64,000 nt of DNA, taken from positions 1-64,000 of the forward strand of contig NZ_JAGOLP010000005.1 in assembly GCF_017994015.1 (NCBI RefSeq). The letters run 5' to 3'. The notes under the pieces were generated by a model. It worked only from the letters and a program-made list of their open reading frames with translations. It was not told where the DNA came from and did not search any database. The position numbers and the translations under genes are program-made. Below, piece by piece: positions 1 through 8,878 of this stretch. Every line of letters begins with the position of its first letter. Within the stretch, counting starts at the first letter, position 1. Source of the stretch: Ferrovibrio sp. GTDB taxonomy: Bacteria; Pseudomonadota; Alphaproteobacteria; Ferrovibrionales; Ferrovibrionaceae.

Positions 1-313
1 GCAGCATCGCCAGCAAACCATACAGGCCCACCAGGATCAGCCCGTCATGCACCGCCTGGCGCACACCATCGCGGTCATCCGGATTGCGGCCCAGCGCCTG
101 GGCGGCAATCGCCGGCGTGGCCATGCTGAGGCCCAGCCCCATCACCCACAGGAAATAAAACAGCGACATGCCAACGGCGGCAGCGGCCAGCGCGGTTTCG
201 GAATAACGCGCCAGCAGCAGCACATCAGTGGTGTGGATCGCCATCTGTGCCAATTGGGTGCCAACAATCGGCAGCGCCAGGGCGACGGTGGCCCGCGCTT
301 CGGTTACGATCAT
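1..313 (-). CDS. MATE family efflux transporter, N-terminal part (runs off the window)
   Basis: An open frame on the minus strand starts with ATG at 313 and continues past position 1, so only the first 104 residues are visible. They begin MIVTEARATVALALPIVGTQ and include the motif TTDVLLLARYSETALAAAA, typical of the first two membrane helices of MATE (NorM/DinF) drug/sodium antiporters, which export cationic compounds across the inner membrane. The start lies 10 bp downstream of the dxs stop on the same strand, so it may be co-transcribed with the isoprenoid genes. The family call rests on the N-terminus alone; the substrate cannot be told. Confidence 0.8.
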   Translation of the reverse strand, partial: MIVTEARATVALALPIVGTQLAQMAIHTTDVLLLARYSETALAAAAVGMSLFYFLWVMGLGLSMATPAIAAQALGRNPDDRDGVRQAVHDGLILVGLYGLLAML

Positions 314-323
314 GTCGGAACCC

Positions 324-2243
324 TCAGGCGCGGACGCTAAAGCTGGATGAATTACCCAGGGCGTTGATCGCGGTGGCGACAATCTGCGGCGCGTTCAGGC
401 CGGCTTCGTCATATTGCCGCTGCGGCGTGTCGTGATCGATGAAATGATCCGGCAGCACCAGCGGGCGGATTTTCAGGCCATGATCCAGCAGGCCGTCATG
501 GCTCAGGAAATGCAGCACATGGCTGCCAAAGCCGCCCACGCTGCCTTCTTCCACCGTCAGCAGCACTTCATGATGCCGCGCCAATTGCCGCACCAGATCA
601 ATATCCAGCGGCTTGCAGAAACGCGCATCGGCCACTGTGGTGGGCAGGCCGCGTGCGCCCAGCTCTTCCGCCGCCTTCAGGCATTCCGCCAGCCGGGTGC
701 CAAAATTCAGGATCGCCACCGCACTGCCTTCGCGCAACACCCGGCCCTTGCCCAGCGGCAACACCTGGCCACGCGCCGGCAGGGTCAGGCCCAGCCCCTC
801 GCCACGCGGATAGCGGAAGGCCGAAGGGCGATCATCCAGCGCTGCCGCTGTGGCCACCATATGCATCAGCTCAACTTCATCTGCCGCCGCCATCAGCACC
901 ATGCCGGGCAGATTGCCGAGATAGGCTATATCGAAGCTGCCGGCATGGGTGGCACCATCGGCACCCACCAGGCCGGCGCGGTCGATGGCAAAACGCACCG
1001 GCAGCTTCTGGATCGCCACATCATGCACCACCTGGTCATAGGCGCGTTGCAGGAAGGTGGAATAGATCGCGGCAAAGGGCTTGAAGCCTTCCGCCGCCAT
1101 GCCGGCGGCAAAGGTCACGGCATGCTGTTCGGCAATGCCCACATCGAAGCAGCGTTTCGGGAAGCGCTTGGCAAACAGGTCCAGCCCGGTGCCGGAAGGC
1201 ATTGCCGCGGTGATGGCAACAATGCGCTCGTCATTCTCCGCCTCGCGGATCAGCGCTTCGGCAAACACCTTGGTATAGCTCGGCGGGCCGGCTTTCGGCT
1301 TGGCCTGGGCGCCGGTGACAACATCAAACTTGGCCACGCCGTGATATTTGTCTTCTGCCGCCTCGGCCGGGCCATAACCCTTGCCCTTCTGCGTCACCAC
1401 ATGCAGCAGGATCGGCCCCGGCTGTTCATTGTCGCGCAGGTTCTTCAGCACCGGCACCAGATGTTCAAGGTTATGACCATCCACCGGGCCGATATAATAG
1501 AAGCCCAGTTCCTCAAACAACGTGCCGCCGGTGACTAGGCCGCGCGCATATTCCTCCGCCTTCTCGGCGGCATCGGCCAGGCTTTTCGGCAGGATCTTCT
1601 TGCCCAGCTGCTTGGCCAACTGGCGCAGCGACATGTATTGCCGTGATGACAGCAGCCGCGACAGATAGGCGCTCATCGCCCCCACCGGCGGCGCAATCGA
1701 CATGTCGTTGTCGTTCAGGATCACCACCAGCCGGCTATCGCTGAACCCGGCATTGTTCATCGCCTCATAGGCCATGCCGGCCGACATGGCGCCATCGCCA
1801 ATCACACAAACCGCCTGGCGCTGTTCGCCTTTCAGCGCCGCCGCCACCGCCATGCCCAGGCCGGCGGAAATCGAGGTGGAACTATGCGCGGCGCCAAACG
1901 GATCATACTGGCTTTCCGAACGGCGCGTGAAACCGGACAGCCCGCCGCCCTGGCGCAGGGTGCGGATGCGGTCGCGCCGGCCGGTGAGAATCTTGTGCGG
2001 ATAGGCCTGGTGGCCCACATCCCAGATCAGCCGGTCTTCCGGCGTGTTGAACACATGATGGATCGCCACCGTCAGTTCCACCACGCCCAGGCCGGCGCCG
2101 AGATGGCCGCCAGTTACCGAAACCGCATCGATGGTTTCACGCCGCAGCTCATCGGCCAGCTGGCGTAGCTGGTCGAGGTCAAAAGTGCGGATATCCGCCG
2201 GGCTGCGCACGGTATCCAGCAAGGGAGTGCGGTTGCTGATCAT
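324..2243 (-). CDS. dxs: 1-deoxy-D-xylulose-5-phosphate synthase
   Basis: Cytoplasmic thiamine-diphosphate enzyme that condenses pyruvate and glyceraldehyde 3-phosphate to DXP, the first step of the MEP isoprenoid pathway. The 639-residue product has the usual DXS length. The [10 protein letters not shown] segment lies at residues 75-84, the ThDP/Mg motif GDGAMSAG at 149-156 and the transketolase pyrimidine domain in the second third ([14 protein letters not shown]). It is the third gene of xseB-ispA-dxs, a standard alphaproteobacterial order; the gap after ispA is 15 bp, which implies one operon. The assignment is firm. Confidence 0.97.
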   Translation of the reverse strand: MISNRTPLLDTVRSPADIRTFDLDQLRQLADELRRETIDAVSVTGGHLGAGLGVVELTVAIHHVFNTPEDRLIWDVGHQAYPHKILTGRRDRIRTLRQGGGLSGFTRRSESQYDPFGAAHSSTSISAGLGMAVAAALKGEQRQAVCVIGDGAMSAGMAYEAMNNAGFSDSRLVVILNDNDMSIAPPVGAMSAYLSRLLSSRQYMSLRQLAKQLGKKILPKSLADAAEKAEEYARGLVTGGTLFEELGFYYIGPVDGHNLEHLVPVLKNLRDNEQPGPILLHVVTQKGKGYGPAEAAEDKYHGVAKFDVVTGAQAKPKAGPPSYTKVFAEALIREAENDERIVAITAAMPSGTGLDLFAKRFPKRCFDVGIAEQHAVTFAAGMAAEGFKPFAAIYSTFLQRAYDQVVHDVAIQKLPVRFAIDRAGLVGADGATHAGSFDIAYLGNLPGMVLMAAADEVELMHMVATAAALDDRPSAFRYPRGEGLGLTLPARGQVLPLGKGRVLREGSAVAILNFGTRLAECLKAAEELGARGLPTTVADARFCKPLDIDLVRQLARHHEVLLTVEEGSVGGFGSHVLHFLSHDGLLDHGLKIRPLVLPDHFIDHDTPQRQYDEAGLNAPQIVATAINALGNSSSFSVRA

Positions 2244-2258
2244 GATGGGGCCATTCTG

Positions 2259-3167
2259 TCACGAGCGGCGGGTTATAACAAACGCCGCCAGTCCATGCAA
2301 AACCCCGGTATCGCCTTTTAGCGCCGCCAGATGCTGCTGGGCCGCGCTGGTTAACGCCGCCGCCCGCGCCCGCGCCCCATCCAGGCCCAGCAGGCCAACA
2401 AAGGTGGCCTTGCCGGCCGCCGCATCCTTGCCCACCCGTTTGCCCAGCATGGCGGCATCGCCTTCATGATCCAGGATGTCGTCGGCAATCTGGAAAGCCA
2501 GACCGATGGCATCGGCATAGGCGCGCAGGGCCTGGCGTTCAGCCATGGCAGCGCCGCCCAGAATGGCCCCGGCCTCGGCGGCAAAACCGATCAGGGCGCC
2601 GGTTTTCAGCGCCTGTAAATGGCCGATCTCGGCCATATCCAGGGTCTTGCCCTGGCCGGCCAGTTCCTCGGCCAGCAGATCAATCGCCTGGCCGCCCACC
2701 ATGCCGCGTGGCCCGGCAGCGGCGGCAAGCCCGGCCACCAGTTCCACCCGCACGGCCGCCTCCGGATGGGTGGCCGGATCGGCCAGCACGGCAAAGGCCT
2801 GGGCCTGCAAACCATCGCCGGCCAGCACCGCCGTGGCTTCGTCGAATGCCTTATGCACGGTCGGCCGGCCACGGCGCAGGTCGTCATCATCCATGCAGGG
2901 CAGGTCGTCATGCACCAGGGAATAGCAATGCAGCATTTCCAGCGCCGCCGCCGCGCGCAGGCTCTGCGCCCGCGCCACACCGAACAGATCGGCGCCGGCC
3001 ACGGTCAGCAAAGGCCGCAGCCGTTTGCCGCCGCCCAGGCAGGCATAGGCCATGGCGTGGTCCAGCTTTGCGGTATGGCCGGCAGGCTGCGGCAGCAGGC
3101 GCGGCAATTCCGCCTCCACCGCCGCCGCCACCTCAGCCAAGGCCGCCTGGAATAGCGGATCGCTCAT
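2259..3167 (-). CDS. ispA: polyprenyl (farnesyl) diphosphate synthase
   Basis: Trans-prenyltransferase that elongates DMAPP with IPP, most likely to farnesyl diphosphate, the precursor of undecaprenyl-PP, quinones and hopanoids. I start it at ATG 3167 (MSDPLFQ), giving 302 residues, the normal IspA length. This ATG overlaps the xseB stop as ATGA; the frame open further upstream reads through xseB. The first Asp-rich motif, DDLPCMDDDD, is at residues 87-96, followed by RRGRPT. The second is DDILDHEGD in the C-terminal half. The GGKRLRP motif at 46-52 binds diphosphate. Product chain length is inferred from context. Confidence 0.95.
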   Translation of the reverse strand: MSDPLFQAALAEVAAAVEAELPRLLPQPAGHTAKLDHAMAYACLGGGKRLRPLLTVAGADLFGVARAQSLRAAAALEMLHCYSLVHDDLPCMDDDDLRRGRPTVHKAFDEATAVLAGDGLQAQAFAVLADPATHPEAAVRVELVAGLAAAAGPRGMVGGQAIDLLAEELAGQGKTLDMAEIGHLQALKTGALIGFAAEAGAILGGAAMAERQALRAYADAIGLAFQIADDILDHEGDAAMLGKRVGKDAAAGKATFVGLLGLDGARARAAALTSAAQQHLAALKGDTGVLHGLAAFVITRRS

Positions 3168-3448
3168 TCGCTGCGGAAGGCTTGGGCAGACACGCTGCCA
3201 TCGCCGGCCACCACGATCTTTTCGATCTTTTCCTCGGCAGCGCGCAGCTTGGCCTCGCAATGGCGCTTGAGCAGCGCACCACGGCCATAAAGCGCAATGG
3301 ATTCCTCAAGCTCCACCCGGCCGCTTTCCAGCCGGGCAACGATCTCATCCAGCGCCTTGAGCGCCGCCTCAAAGCTCATCGCCTGGATATCGGCAGGGAT
3401 TTCCGGCGGATTTTCAGCCTTCTCGGCCGCATTGGCTGCCTTGGTCAT
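3164..3448 (-). CDS. xseB: exodeoxyribonuclease VII small subunit
   Basis: Small subunit of the ssDNA-degrading exonuclease VII, which forms a complex with XseA (not in the window). It shows the family signature SFEAALKALDEIVARLESG, followed by VELEESIALYGRGALLKRHC. I chose ATG 3448 (MTKAANAAEK, 94 residues) because AGGAGG lies 6 nt upstream. An upstream ATG at 3475 lacks such a site. First gene of the xseB-ispA-dxs operon, overlapping ispA by 4 bp. Confidence 0.95.
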   Translation of the reverse strand: MTKAANAAEKAENPPEIPADIQAMSFEAALKALDEIVARLESGRVELEESIALYGRGALLKRHCEAKLRAAEEKIEKIVVAGDGSVSAQAFRSE

Positions 3449-3588
3449 GCCGCCTCCTGATCGCAATTCGGACATAGTTTACGGCTCATCTGGGGCTTAG
3501 GACAACCCGGCCGCTCGCTGGCGCAGTCCATATATTGTATCATTCCGTTTGCCAACCCCGAGATATACGTAACGAGAGGATGGATATC

Positions 3589-4338
3589 ATGACCAATCCC
3601 CATATCATCGCCCGCGCCACCGCCCCCATTGCCCGGCGCAGCCTGCTGAAAAGCCTGGGCCTGGGCGGCTTGATGCTGAGCCCGGCTGGCGCCTTGTTGC
3701 TGCAAAACCGCGCCGCTCTGGCCAGCAGCGATCCGAAATTGCAGGGCCTGATGGATCAGGCCCGCATCACCGTGCAGAATTTTGCCGGCGACAGCAATTA
3801 CACCGACATGCGGCGCCAGCTTGCCAATGCCAAGGGTGTGCTGGTGCTGCCGCAATTGATCAAGGCCAGCTTCATCTTTGGCGGCGAAGGCGGTTCCGGC
3901 CTGCTGCTGGCAAAGACTGCCGGCAGCTGGAGCCAGCCGGCCAATTACACATTGGCTGCCGGTTCGGTCGGGTTCCAGATCGGCGGCGAGGTATCCGAAG
4001 TGATGCTGCTGCTGATGTCGAACCGCGCGGTGGAAGCCATCCTGCGCAACGAATTCAAGCTCGGCGCCGATGCCTCGGTGGCGGCCGGCCCGGTCGGCGG
4101 CGGCATCGAGGCTTCCACCACCACCAATATGGGCGCCGATATCCTGTCCTACTCGCGCAGCAAGGGCCTGGCCATCGGCGTGTCGCTGGAAGGCGCCGTG
4201 ATCACCGCGCGCCATGCCCGCAACGAGGCTTATTACGGCCGCTCGGCACATCCGCGCGACATCCTGTACCAGAACGCGGTATCGAGTGCCGGCACCGCCG
4301 AATTGCGCCAGGCGCTCGCCGCCGCCGAATTGCGCTGA
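3589..4338 (+). CDS. lipid-binding SYLF (Ysc84-type) domain protein with Tat-like signal
   Basis: A 249-residue secreted protein. GAGAGGA lies 8 nt before ATG 3589; the earlier ATG at 3580 sits directly on that sequence. The N-terminus carries a twin-arginine motif, A-RRSLLK, followed by a hydrophobic stretch ending near RAALAS, so Tat export or membrane anchoring is likely. The rest matches the SYLF/Ysc84 fold: AKGVLVLPQLIKASFIFGGE near the start, YTLAAGSVGFQIGGEVSEVM in the middle, and GPVGGGIEASTTTNMGADIL with SYSRSKGLAIGVSLEG after it. Bacterial members are poorly characterised and binding to phospholipid is inferred from eukaryotic homologues. DUF3293 follows 2 bp downstream. Confidence 0.85.
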   Translation: MTNPHIIARATAPIARRSLLKSLGLGGLMLSPAGALLLQNRAALASSDPKLQGLMDQARITVQNFAGDSNYTDMRRQLANAKGVLVLPQLIKASFIFGGEGGSGLLLAKTAGSWSQPANYTLAAGSVGFQIGGEVSEVMLLLMSNRAVEAILRNEFKLGADASVAAGPVGGGIEASTTTNMGADILSYSRSKGLAIGVSLEGAVITARHARNEAYYGRSAHPRDILYQNAVSSAGTAELRQALAAAELR

Positions 4339-4340
4339 AA

Positions 4341-4769
4341 ATGAGAGCCGGGCTGCGCCGCGCCTATCGTGCCACCACCTATGCGGTGCTGGCATCGGGC
4401 GTGGCGCAGCCCTTTCTGCTGCGCGCCGGCAAACATCATGCCGGCTTTGATGCCTGGCTGAAACAGCAGGGCGCCCGGCAGGCGGTGTTGATCACCGCCT
4501 GGAACCCGGCCAGCCGCCAGCAAACCAGCAAACGTAACAAAGCTGCCAATGCCGCGCTGGCCGCCTGGCTTGGGCAACGCGGCTATCATCTAATCGACGC
4601 CGAAAACCGCGCCGCCGATCCGGCCTGGTGCGAGGAAAGCCTGGCCGTTCTGGACCTGCCGCGCAGTCTGACGCGCGCGCTCGCCCGTCGATGGCGCCAG
4701 AATGCAGTGCTATTCTGCCGACGCGGGCGGCGCACCACATTACTCGGCACACGGCGCAAATTCCGTTGA
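4341..4769 (+). CDS. DUF3293 domain protein
   Basis: A 142-residue basic protein whose ATG begins 2 bp after the SYLF stop, so it is probably translated from the same message. The central segment VLITAWNPASRQQTSKRNKAAN matches the conserved core of DUF3293 (ITA-[WY]-NP-x-S, then N/A-rich helix), followed by a W-C-E-E-S-L motif. The family has no known biochemical role. It has no signal peptide or membrane segment, so it is probably cytosolic. Confidence 0.7.
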   Translation: MRAGLRRAYRATTYAVLASGVAQPFLLRAGKHHAGFDAWLKQQGARQAVLITAWNPASRQQTSKRNKAANAALAAWLGQRGYHLIDAENRAADPAWCEESLAVLDLPRSLTRALARRWRQNAVLFCRRGRRTTLLGTRRKFR

Positions 4770-4934
4770 CGAATCGCCGCGTTTTTCATAATAACCAACG
4801 GGTTACCCAGGCGCGGTCAATCCGGCCAGGGGCGGGTCTTCCCTGTTATGGCGACGTATCCGCCCTTCATTTCCTTTTGTCCTGCGGCCGCCCCGTGACT
4901 TGCGCGATTGCTGGCGGATATTCGTGAGAAAACC

Positions 4935-5150
4935 ATGCCGATTGCACCGATCAGACAGGATAACCGCCTCTACTACCCCAAGGATTCCCACGAGCAGATT
5001 ATCATGTGGTGCCGCAGCAAAGGCATGACATTGGATGAGTTCGCCCTGCAAGTGGGTTTGCCGCGTGCCAATCTGGTGAATATCCTGAAGGGTATCGACG
5101 CCGCGCCCACCCGGGTGGCGCAGGCGATCAACGACACCCTGCGTGGTTAA
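4935..5150 (+). CDS. small helix-turn-helix-like protein, unknown function
   Basis: A 71-residue product from ATG 4935 (MPIAPIRQDN), preceded by a weak purine stretch GTGAGAA; a TTG 27 bp upstream is a less likely start. Residues about 25-60 (MTLDEFALQVGLPRANLVNILKG) read like a lambda-repressor-type helix-turn-helix: a short helix, a turn at G-L-P, then a recognition helix with NL-x-NIL-KG. It may be a small DNA-binding protein, but I do not recognise the family. A strong hairpin follows the stop. Confidence 0.5.
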   Translation: MPIAPIRQDNRLYYPKDSHEQIIMWCRSKGMTLDEFALQVGLPRANLVNILKGIDAAPTRVAQAINDTLRG

Positions 5151-5159
5151 AGCATAAAA

Positions 5160-5185
5160 AAAGGGCCGGGAAATCCCGGCCCTTT
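5160..5185. terminator. bidirectional rho-independent terminator
   Basis: AAAGGGCCGGG pairs perfectly with CCCGGCCCTTT around a 4-nt AAAT loop. A-runs precede and T-residues follow the stem, so it can stop transcription from both sides. It lies between the small plus-strand gene and the convergent thiolase gene. Confidence 0.85.
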
Positions 5186-5205
5186 GCTTGGTGTTTGTTG
5201 CCGGC

Positions 5206-6384
5206 TCAGGCCACTTCAAACAGCCCGGCCGCGCCCATGCCGCCGCCGATGCACATGGTCACCACCACATATTTGGCGCCGCGCCGTTTGCCTTCGATCA
5301 GGGCATGGCCGGTCAGCCGGGCGCCCGACATGCCATAGGGATGGCCCACCGCGATGGCGCCGCCATTCACATTGAGCAGTTCATCCGGGATGCCGAGCCG
5401 GTCGCGGCTGTAGATCACCTGGCAGGCAAAAGCCTCGTTCAATTCCCACAGGCCGATATCCGATACTTTCAGCCCGGCGCGTTCCAGCAGGCGCGGCACC
5501 GCGAAAACCGGGCCGATCCCCATTTCGTCCGGTTCGCAACCGGCCACTGCGAAGCCGCGGAAGATGCCAAGCGGCTGCAAACCACGCTGTTCCGCCAGCT
5601 TGGCATTCATCACGATGCAGGCCGAGGCACCATCGGAGAACTGGCTGGCATTGCCGGCGGCAACCACACCGCCCGGAATTGCCGGCTTGATCTGTGACAC
5701 GCCTTCAAAGGTGGTGTCGGCGCGGATGCCCTCATCGGCCGTAACGGTCACTTCGCGCGTGGTGGTCTGGCCGGTTTCCTTGTCGGTCACCGCCATCATG
5801 GTCTTCACCGGGATGATCTCGGCATCGAACTTGCCGGCGGCGCGGGCGGCAGCGGCACGCTGCTGGCTGCGGGCGCCATAACGATCCTGGTCCTCGCGGC
5901 TGATATTGTAGCGCTTGGCCACCGTCTCGGCGGTTTGCAGCATCGGCCAGTAAACTTCCGGCTTGTGCTCGGCCAGCCAGGGATCGATGAGGTTGTTCTT
6001 GTTCATCTCATTCTGCACCAGCGAGATCGACTCGACGCCGCCCGCCGCCATCACCGGCACGCCATCCACGATCACGCGATGCGCCGCCTGGGCAATGGTT
6101 TGCAGGCCCGACGAGCAGAAGCGGTTCACCGTGACGCCCGATGTGGTGACCGGCAGGCCGGCACGCAGCGCAATCTGGCGCGCGATATTGCTGCCGGTGG
6201 CGCCTTCCGGATTGGCGCAGCCCATGATCACGTCCTCAACCTCGGCCGGATCAATCTTGGCGCGCTCCACGGCGGCGGCCAGGGCGGCGCCGCCAAGCGT
6301 GGCGCCGTGGGTCATATTGAAGCCGCCCTTCCAGGATTTGGCCAGGGCAGTACGCGCAGTGGAGACAATGACAGCTTCGGTCAT
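5206..6384 (-). CDS. acetyl-CoA C-acyltransferase (thiolase)
   Basis: A 392-residue thiolase that cleaves 3-ketoacyl-CoA with CoA (beta-oxidation) or runs in reverse. The nucleophilic cysteine is Cys90 in [10 protein letters not shown]. The other catalytic residues are His348 in [17 protein letters not shown] and Cys378 in the C-terminal [10 protein letters not shown]. The sequence resembles the FadA/degradative group more than PhaA, but chain-length preference cannot be read from it. An acyl-CoA dehydrogenase gene follows upstream on the same strand, 84 bp away, which supports a fatty or organic acid breakdown role. Confidence 0.93.
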   Translation of the reverse strand: MTEAVIVSTARTALAKSWKGGFNMTHGATLGGAALAAAVERAKIDPAEVEDVIMGCANPEGATGSNIARQIALRAGLPVTTSGVTVNRFCSSGLQTIAQAAHRVIVDGVPVMAAGGVESISLVQNEMNKNNLIDPWLAEHKPEVYWPMLQTAETVAKRYNISREDQDRYGARSQQRAAAARAAGKFDAEIIPVKTMMAVTDKETGQTTTREVTVTADEGIRADTTFEGVSQIKPAIPGGVVAAGNASQFSDGASACIVMNAKLAEQRGLQPLGIFRGFAVAGCEPDEMGIGPVFAVPRLLERAGLKVSDIGLWELNEAFACQVIYSRDRLGIPDELLNVNGGAIAVGHPYGMSGARLTGHALIEGKRRGAKYVVVTMCIGGGMGAAGLFEVA

Positions 6385-6468
6385 GATGCGGTTTCCTCCA
6401 GTTGATTATGAACCAAGGCTAACAATTGTTACTTAGCATTACAATATCGTTTTCAGACCGCCCAGTTT

Positions 6469-7617
6469 TCACCTCACCCAGCGTTTGGCGATTTCCTCCA
6501 GCATCACCTCGGTGGCACCGCCGCCGATCGGGTGGATGCGAGCATCGCGCGCCATACGTTCGATGGCAGTGTCGCGCAGATAGCCGGCCCCGCCATGGAA
6601 TTGCAGGCAGTCATAGGTCACATGGTTGACCAGTTCGCCGCAGAGCGCCTTCACCATCGACACTTCCTTTACCGCATCGATGCCCTGCTCCATCAGCCAA
6701 GCGGCGTGGTACACTAGTTGCTGTGCTGCGGCGGTTTCCGCCTCACGCATCGCCAGGCGCTGGCGGATCGCCTGCTTGTCCAGCAGGGTGGCGCCGAAAG
6801 CCTTGCGCTCGGCCACATAGCGCTTGGTGATGTCCAGCGCGCGGCGGCATTCACCCACCGCCATGGCACCCAGCACCAGGCGCTCATTCTGGAAATTTTT
6901 CATGATGGCGTAGAAACCCCGATTCTCCTCACCCAGCATGTCGGCGGCGGGAATACGCACGTCATCAAAGCTTAGTTCGGCGGTATCCGAGCAGAGCCAG
7001 CCATGTTTGCGCAGCCGGCGGCTGACCTTGAAACCCTTGGCGCCCTTGCGCAGCACAAATATCGAAATGCCGCGTGAACCCTTGGCCTCCGGGTCGGTGC
7101 GGGCGGCAACAAAATACACATCCGCCAGCGCACCATTGGTGATGAACATTTTCGAGCCGTTCAGCACCCAATCGGCGCCATCCCGGCGCGCCCGGCTTTT
7201 CATCCCGGCCACATCCGAGCCGGCATCCGGTTCGGTGACGGCGATGGCGGTGATCGCCTCGCCGCGCACGATGGCGGGCATGAATTCGGCCCATTGCGCC
7301 TCATTGCCGGCATGGCGCAGATGCGGCGAAGCCATGTCGGTATGCACCAGCACGGTGGCGGAAAAGCCGCCAAAGCCAGACAGGCCGCATTCCTCGGCCA
7401 GCACCACTGAACCCAGCGGCCCCAGGCCCAGGCCGCCGAAACGCTCCTCATGCCGGATGCCGAGGAAACCCAGGCTGCCCATCTGGCGCAGCACGGCGCG
7501 CGGCACCTCGCCGCTTTCCTCCCAAGCCTCGCCCTGCGGCATCACTTCCTGAGTTATGAAGCGGGCAATCTGCGCCCGCATCTGCTCCAGTTCGTCGCTG
7601 AAATACGGCTGCGGCAT
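6469..7617 (-). CDS. acyl-CoA dehydrogenase
   Basis: A 382-residue FAD-dependent dehydrogenase that introduces the alpha-beta double bond into an acyl-CoA and passes electrons to ETF. It shows the family blocks AITEPDAGSD-like (AVTEPDAGSDVAGMKS), GSKMFITNGALADVYFVAAR, RLVLGAMAVGECRRALD and the C-terminal LQFHGGAGYLRDTAIERMARD, which binds flavin and substrate. The order acyl-CoA dehydrogenase then thiolase suggests one beta-oxidation-type unit. Substrate length is unknown. Confidence 0.93.
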   Translation of the reverse strand: MPQPYFSDELEQMRAQIARFITQEVMPQGEAWEESGEVPRAVLRQMGSLGFLGIRHEERFGGLGLGPLGSVVLAEECGLSGFGGFSATVLVHTDMASPHLRHAGNEAQWAEFMPAIVRGEAITAIAVTEPDAGSDVAGMKSRARRDGADWVLNGSKMFITNGALADVYFVAARTDPEAKGSRGISIFVLRKGAKGFKVSRRLRKHGWLCSDTAELSFDDVRIPAADMLGEENRGFYAIMKNFQNERLVLGAMAVGECRRALDITKRYVAERKAFGATLLDKQAIRQRLAMREAETAAAQQLVYHAAWLMEQGIDAVKEVSMVKALCGELVNHVTYDCLQFHGGAGYLRDTAIERMARDARIHPIGGGATEVMLEEIAKRWVR

Positions 7618-7637
7618 GTTTCCTCCTTGGCTTCCAT

Positions 7638-7678
7638 CGTCATGCGCGGACTTGATCCGCGCATCCCCGGCGATGACG
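7638..7678. repeat. REP-like palindromic element
   Basis: ATGCGCGGA (7642-7650) and TCCGCGCAT (7656-7664) form a perfect 9-bp stem around CTTGA. Flanking CGTCAT and ATGACG form an outer pair. The core (CGGACTTGATCCG) recurs twice at 15.84-15.92 kb, which marks it as a dispersed intergenic repeat rather than a gene-specific terminator. Confidence 0.75.
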
Positions 7679-7696
7679 ACTTGGTATGGTGCTACC

Positions 7697-8875
7697 TCAG
7701 CGCAATTGCGGCTCCAGCCGGTCCAGCGCCTCGCTCAGCTTCGGCAGCGAGGCGGCGAAGCAGAGCCGGATGCGGCCTTCGCCGGTATCGCCGAAAGCGA
7801 TGCCGGGCGCCAGGCCGACCTTGGCGGTTTCCAAAAGCTTGAGGCAGAAAGCCAGGCTGTCGCTCATGCCATCCAGCGCGAAGAAGGCATAGAAGGCGCC
7901 TTCCGGCCGGGTCAGGCGCACCCGCGGCAAGGCCGCCAGGCGCTGAAACACCATGTCGCGCGCCTGGCCATAGCGCGCCACCAGATTCTCCACATAGGCG
8001 TCGCCCTGATCCAGCGCGGCAATGCCGCCATGCTGCACAAAGGTGGTGGGGTGCGAGATGTTGAACTCGGTCATCTTCTCGATCTCGGTTTGCAAACGCG
8101 GCGGCGCCACGATCCAGCCCAGGCGCCAGCCGGTCATCGACCAGCTTTTGGAGAAGGAATTGACGATCACCACCGGGTCTTCCGGCTCGGCGATGGTGAG
8201 GAAGGTGGGCGCAAACGGCCGGTCATAGACGATGCGCGAATACACCTCGTCGGACAGAACCCAGATGCCGCGCTGGCGGCAGAAATCCAGGATGGCGCGC
8301 AGTTCATCTTCTGTCGCCATCCAGCCTGTGGGGTTGCCCGGGCTGTTGATCGAGATGACGCGGGTATTGTCGTCGCAAGCGGCAAACAGCTTGTCGAGAT
8401 CAAGCCGCCAGCCGCCATCTTCGGTGGGGTCCAGATCAACCCGGCGCGGCTCGGCGCCCATCACCCGCATCGCCTGCATGCCATTGGGCCAGACCGGGCC
8501 GATCACCACGCCATTATCGCCCGGGCCGAGCAGGCATTGTGTGATCAGCATCAGCGCATTCATGCCCGAGGCGGTGACGGTGATGCGCTCAATGGCCACA
8601 TCGCGCTGATAGGTGCGCAGCATGTAGCGCCGGATCGCCTCGCGCAATTCCGGGATGCCGCGATTGGGGGCGTAGAAGGTCTTGCCACTTTTGGCGGCTT
8701 CGGCAGCTGCATCGGCGATGAAGCCCGGCGTCGGATCGTCGCCCTCGCCGAACCATAGCGGCAGCACATCCGGCATATTGGCGGCGGCGCGGTTGACGAT
8801 GCGGATACGCGAGCCGTTGATGGCCTGGATATGCGAACGGATCGGCGCCGTGGCGACGGGGGCGGTGACAGACAT
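7697..8875 (-). CDS. pyridoxal-phosphate aminotransferase, class I/II
   Basis: A 392-residue fold-type I aminotransferase. The PLP lysine is Lys243 in NSFSKSWSMTGWRLGW, with NSPGNPTG at residues 177-184 and SDEVYSRIVY around 208-217. These are typical of the aspartate/aromatic aminotransferase superfamily. The substrate cannot be assigned from sequence. The gene starts 3 bp after the meaB stop on the same strand, so the two are probably co-translated. That neighbour hints at amino-acid catabolism feeding propionyl-CoA, but this is inference. Confidence 0.9.
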   Translation of the reverse strand: MSVTAPVATAPIRSHIQAINGSRIRIVNRAAANMPDVLPLWFGEGDDPTPGFIADAAAEAAKSGKTFYAPNRGIPELREAIRRYMLRTYQRDVAIERITVTASGMNALMLITQCLLGPGDNGVVIGPVWPNGMQAMRVMGAEPRRVDLDPTEDGGWRLDLDKLFAACDDNTRVISINSPGNPTGWMATEDELRAILDFCRQRGIWVLSDEVYSRIVYDRPFAPTFLTIAEPEDPVVIVNSFSKSWSMTGWRLGWIVAPPRLQTEIEKMTEFNISHPTTFVQHGGIAALDQGDAYVENLVARYGQARDMVFQRLAALPRVRLTRPEGAFYAFFALDGMSDSLAFCLKLLETAKVGLAPGIAFGDTGEGRIRLCFAASLPKLSEALDRLEPQLR

Positions 8876-8878
8876 GAT

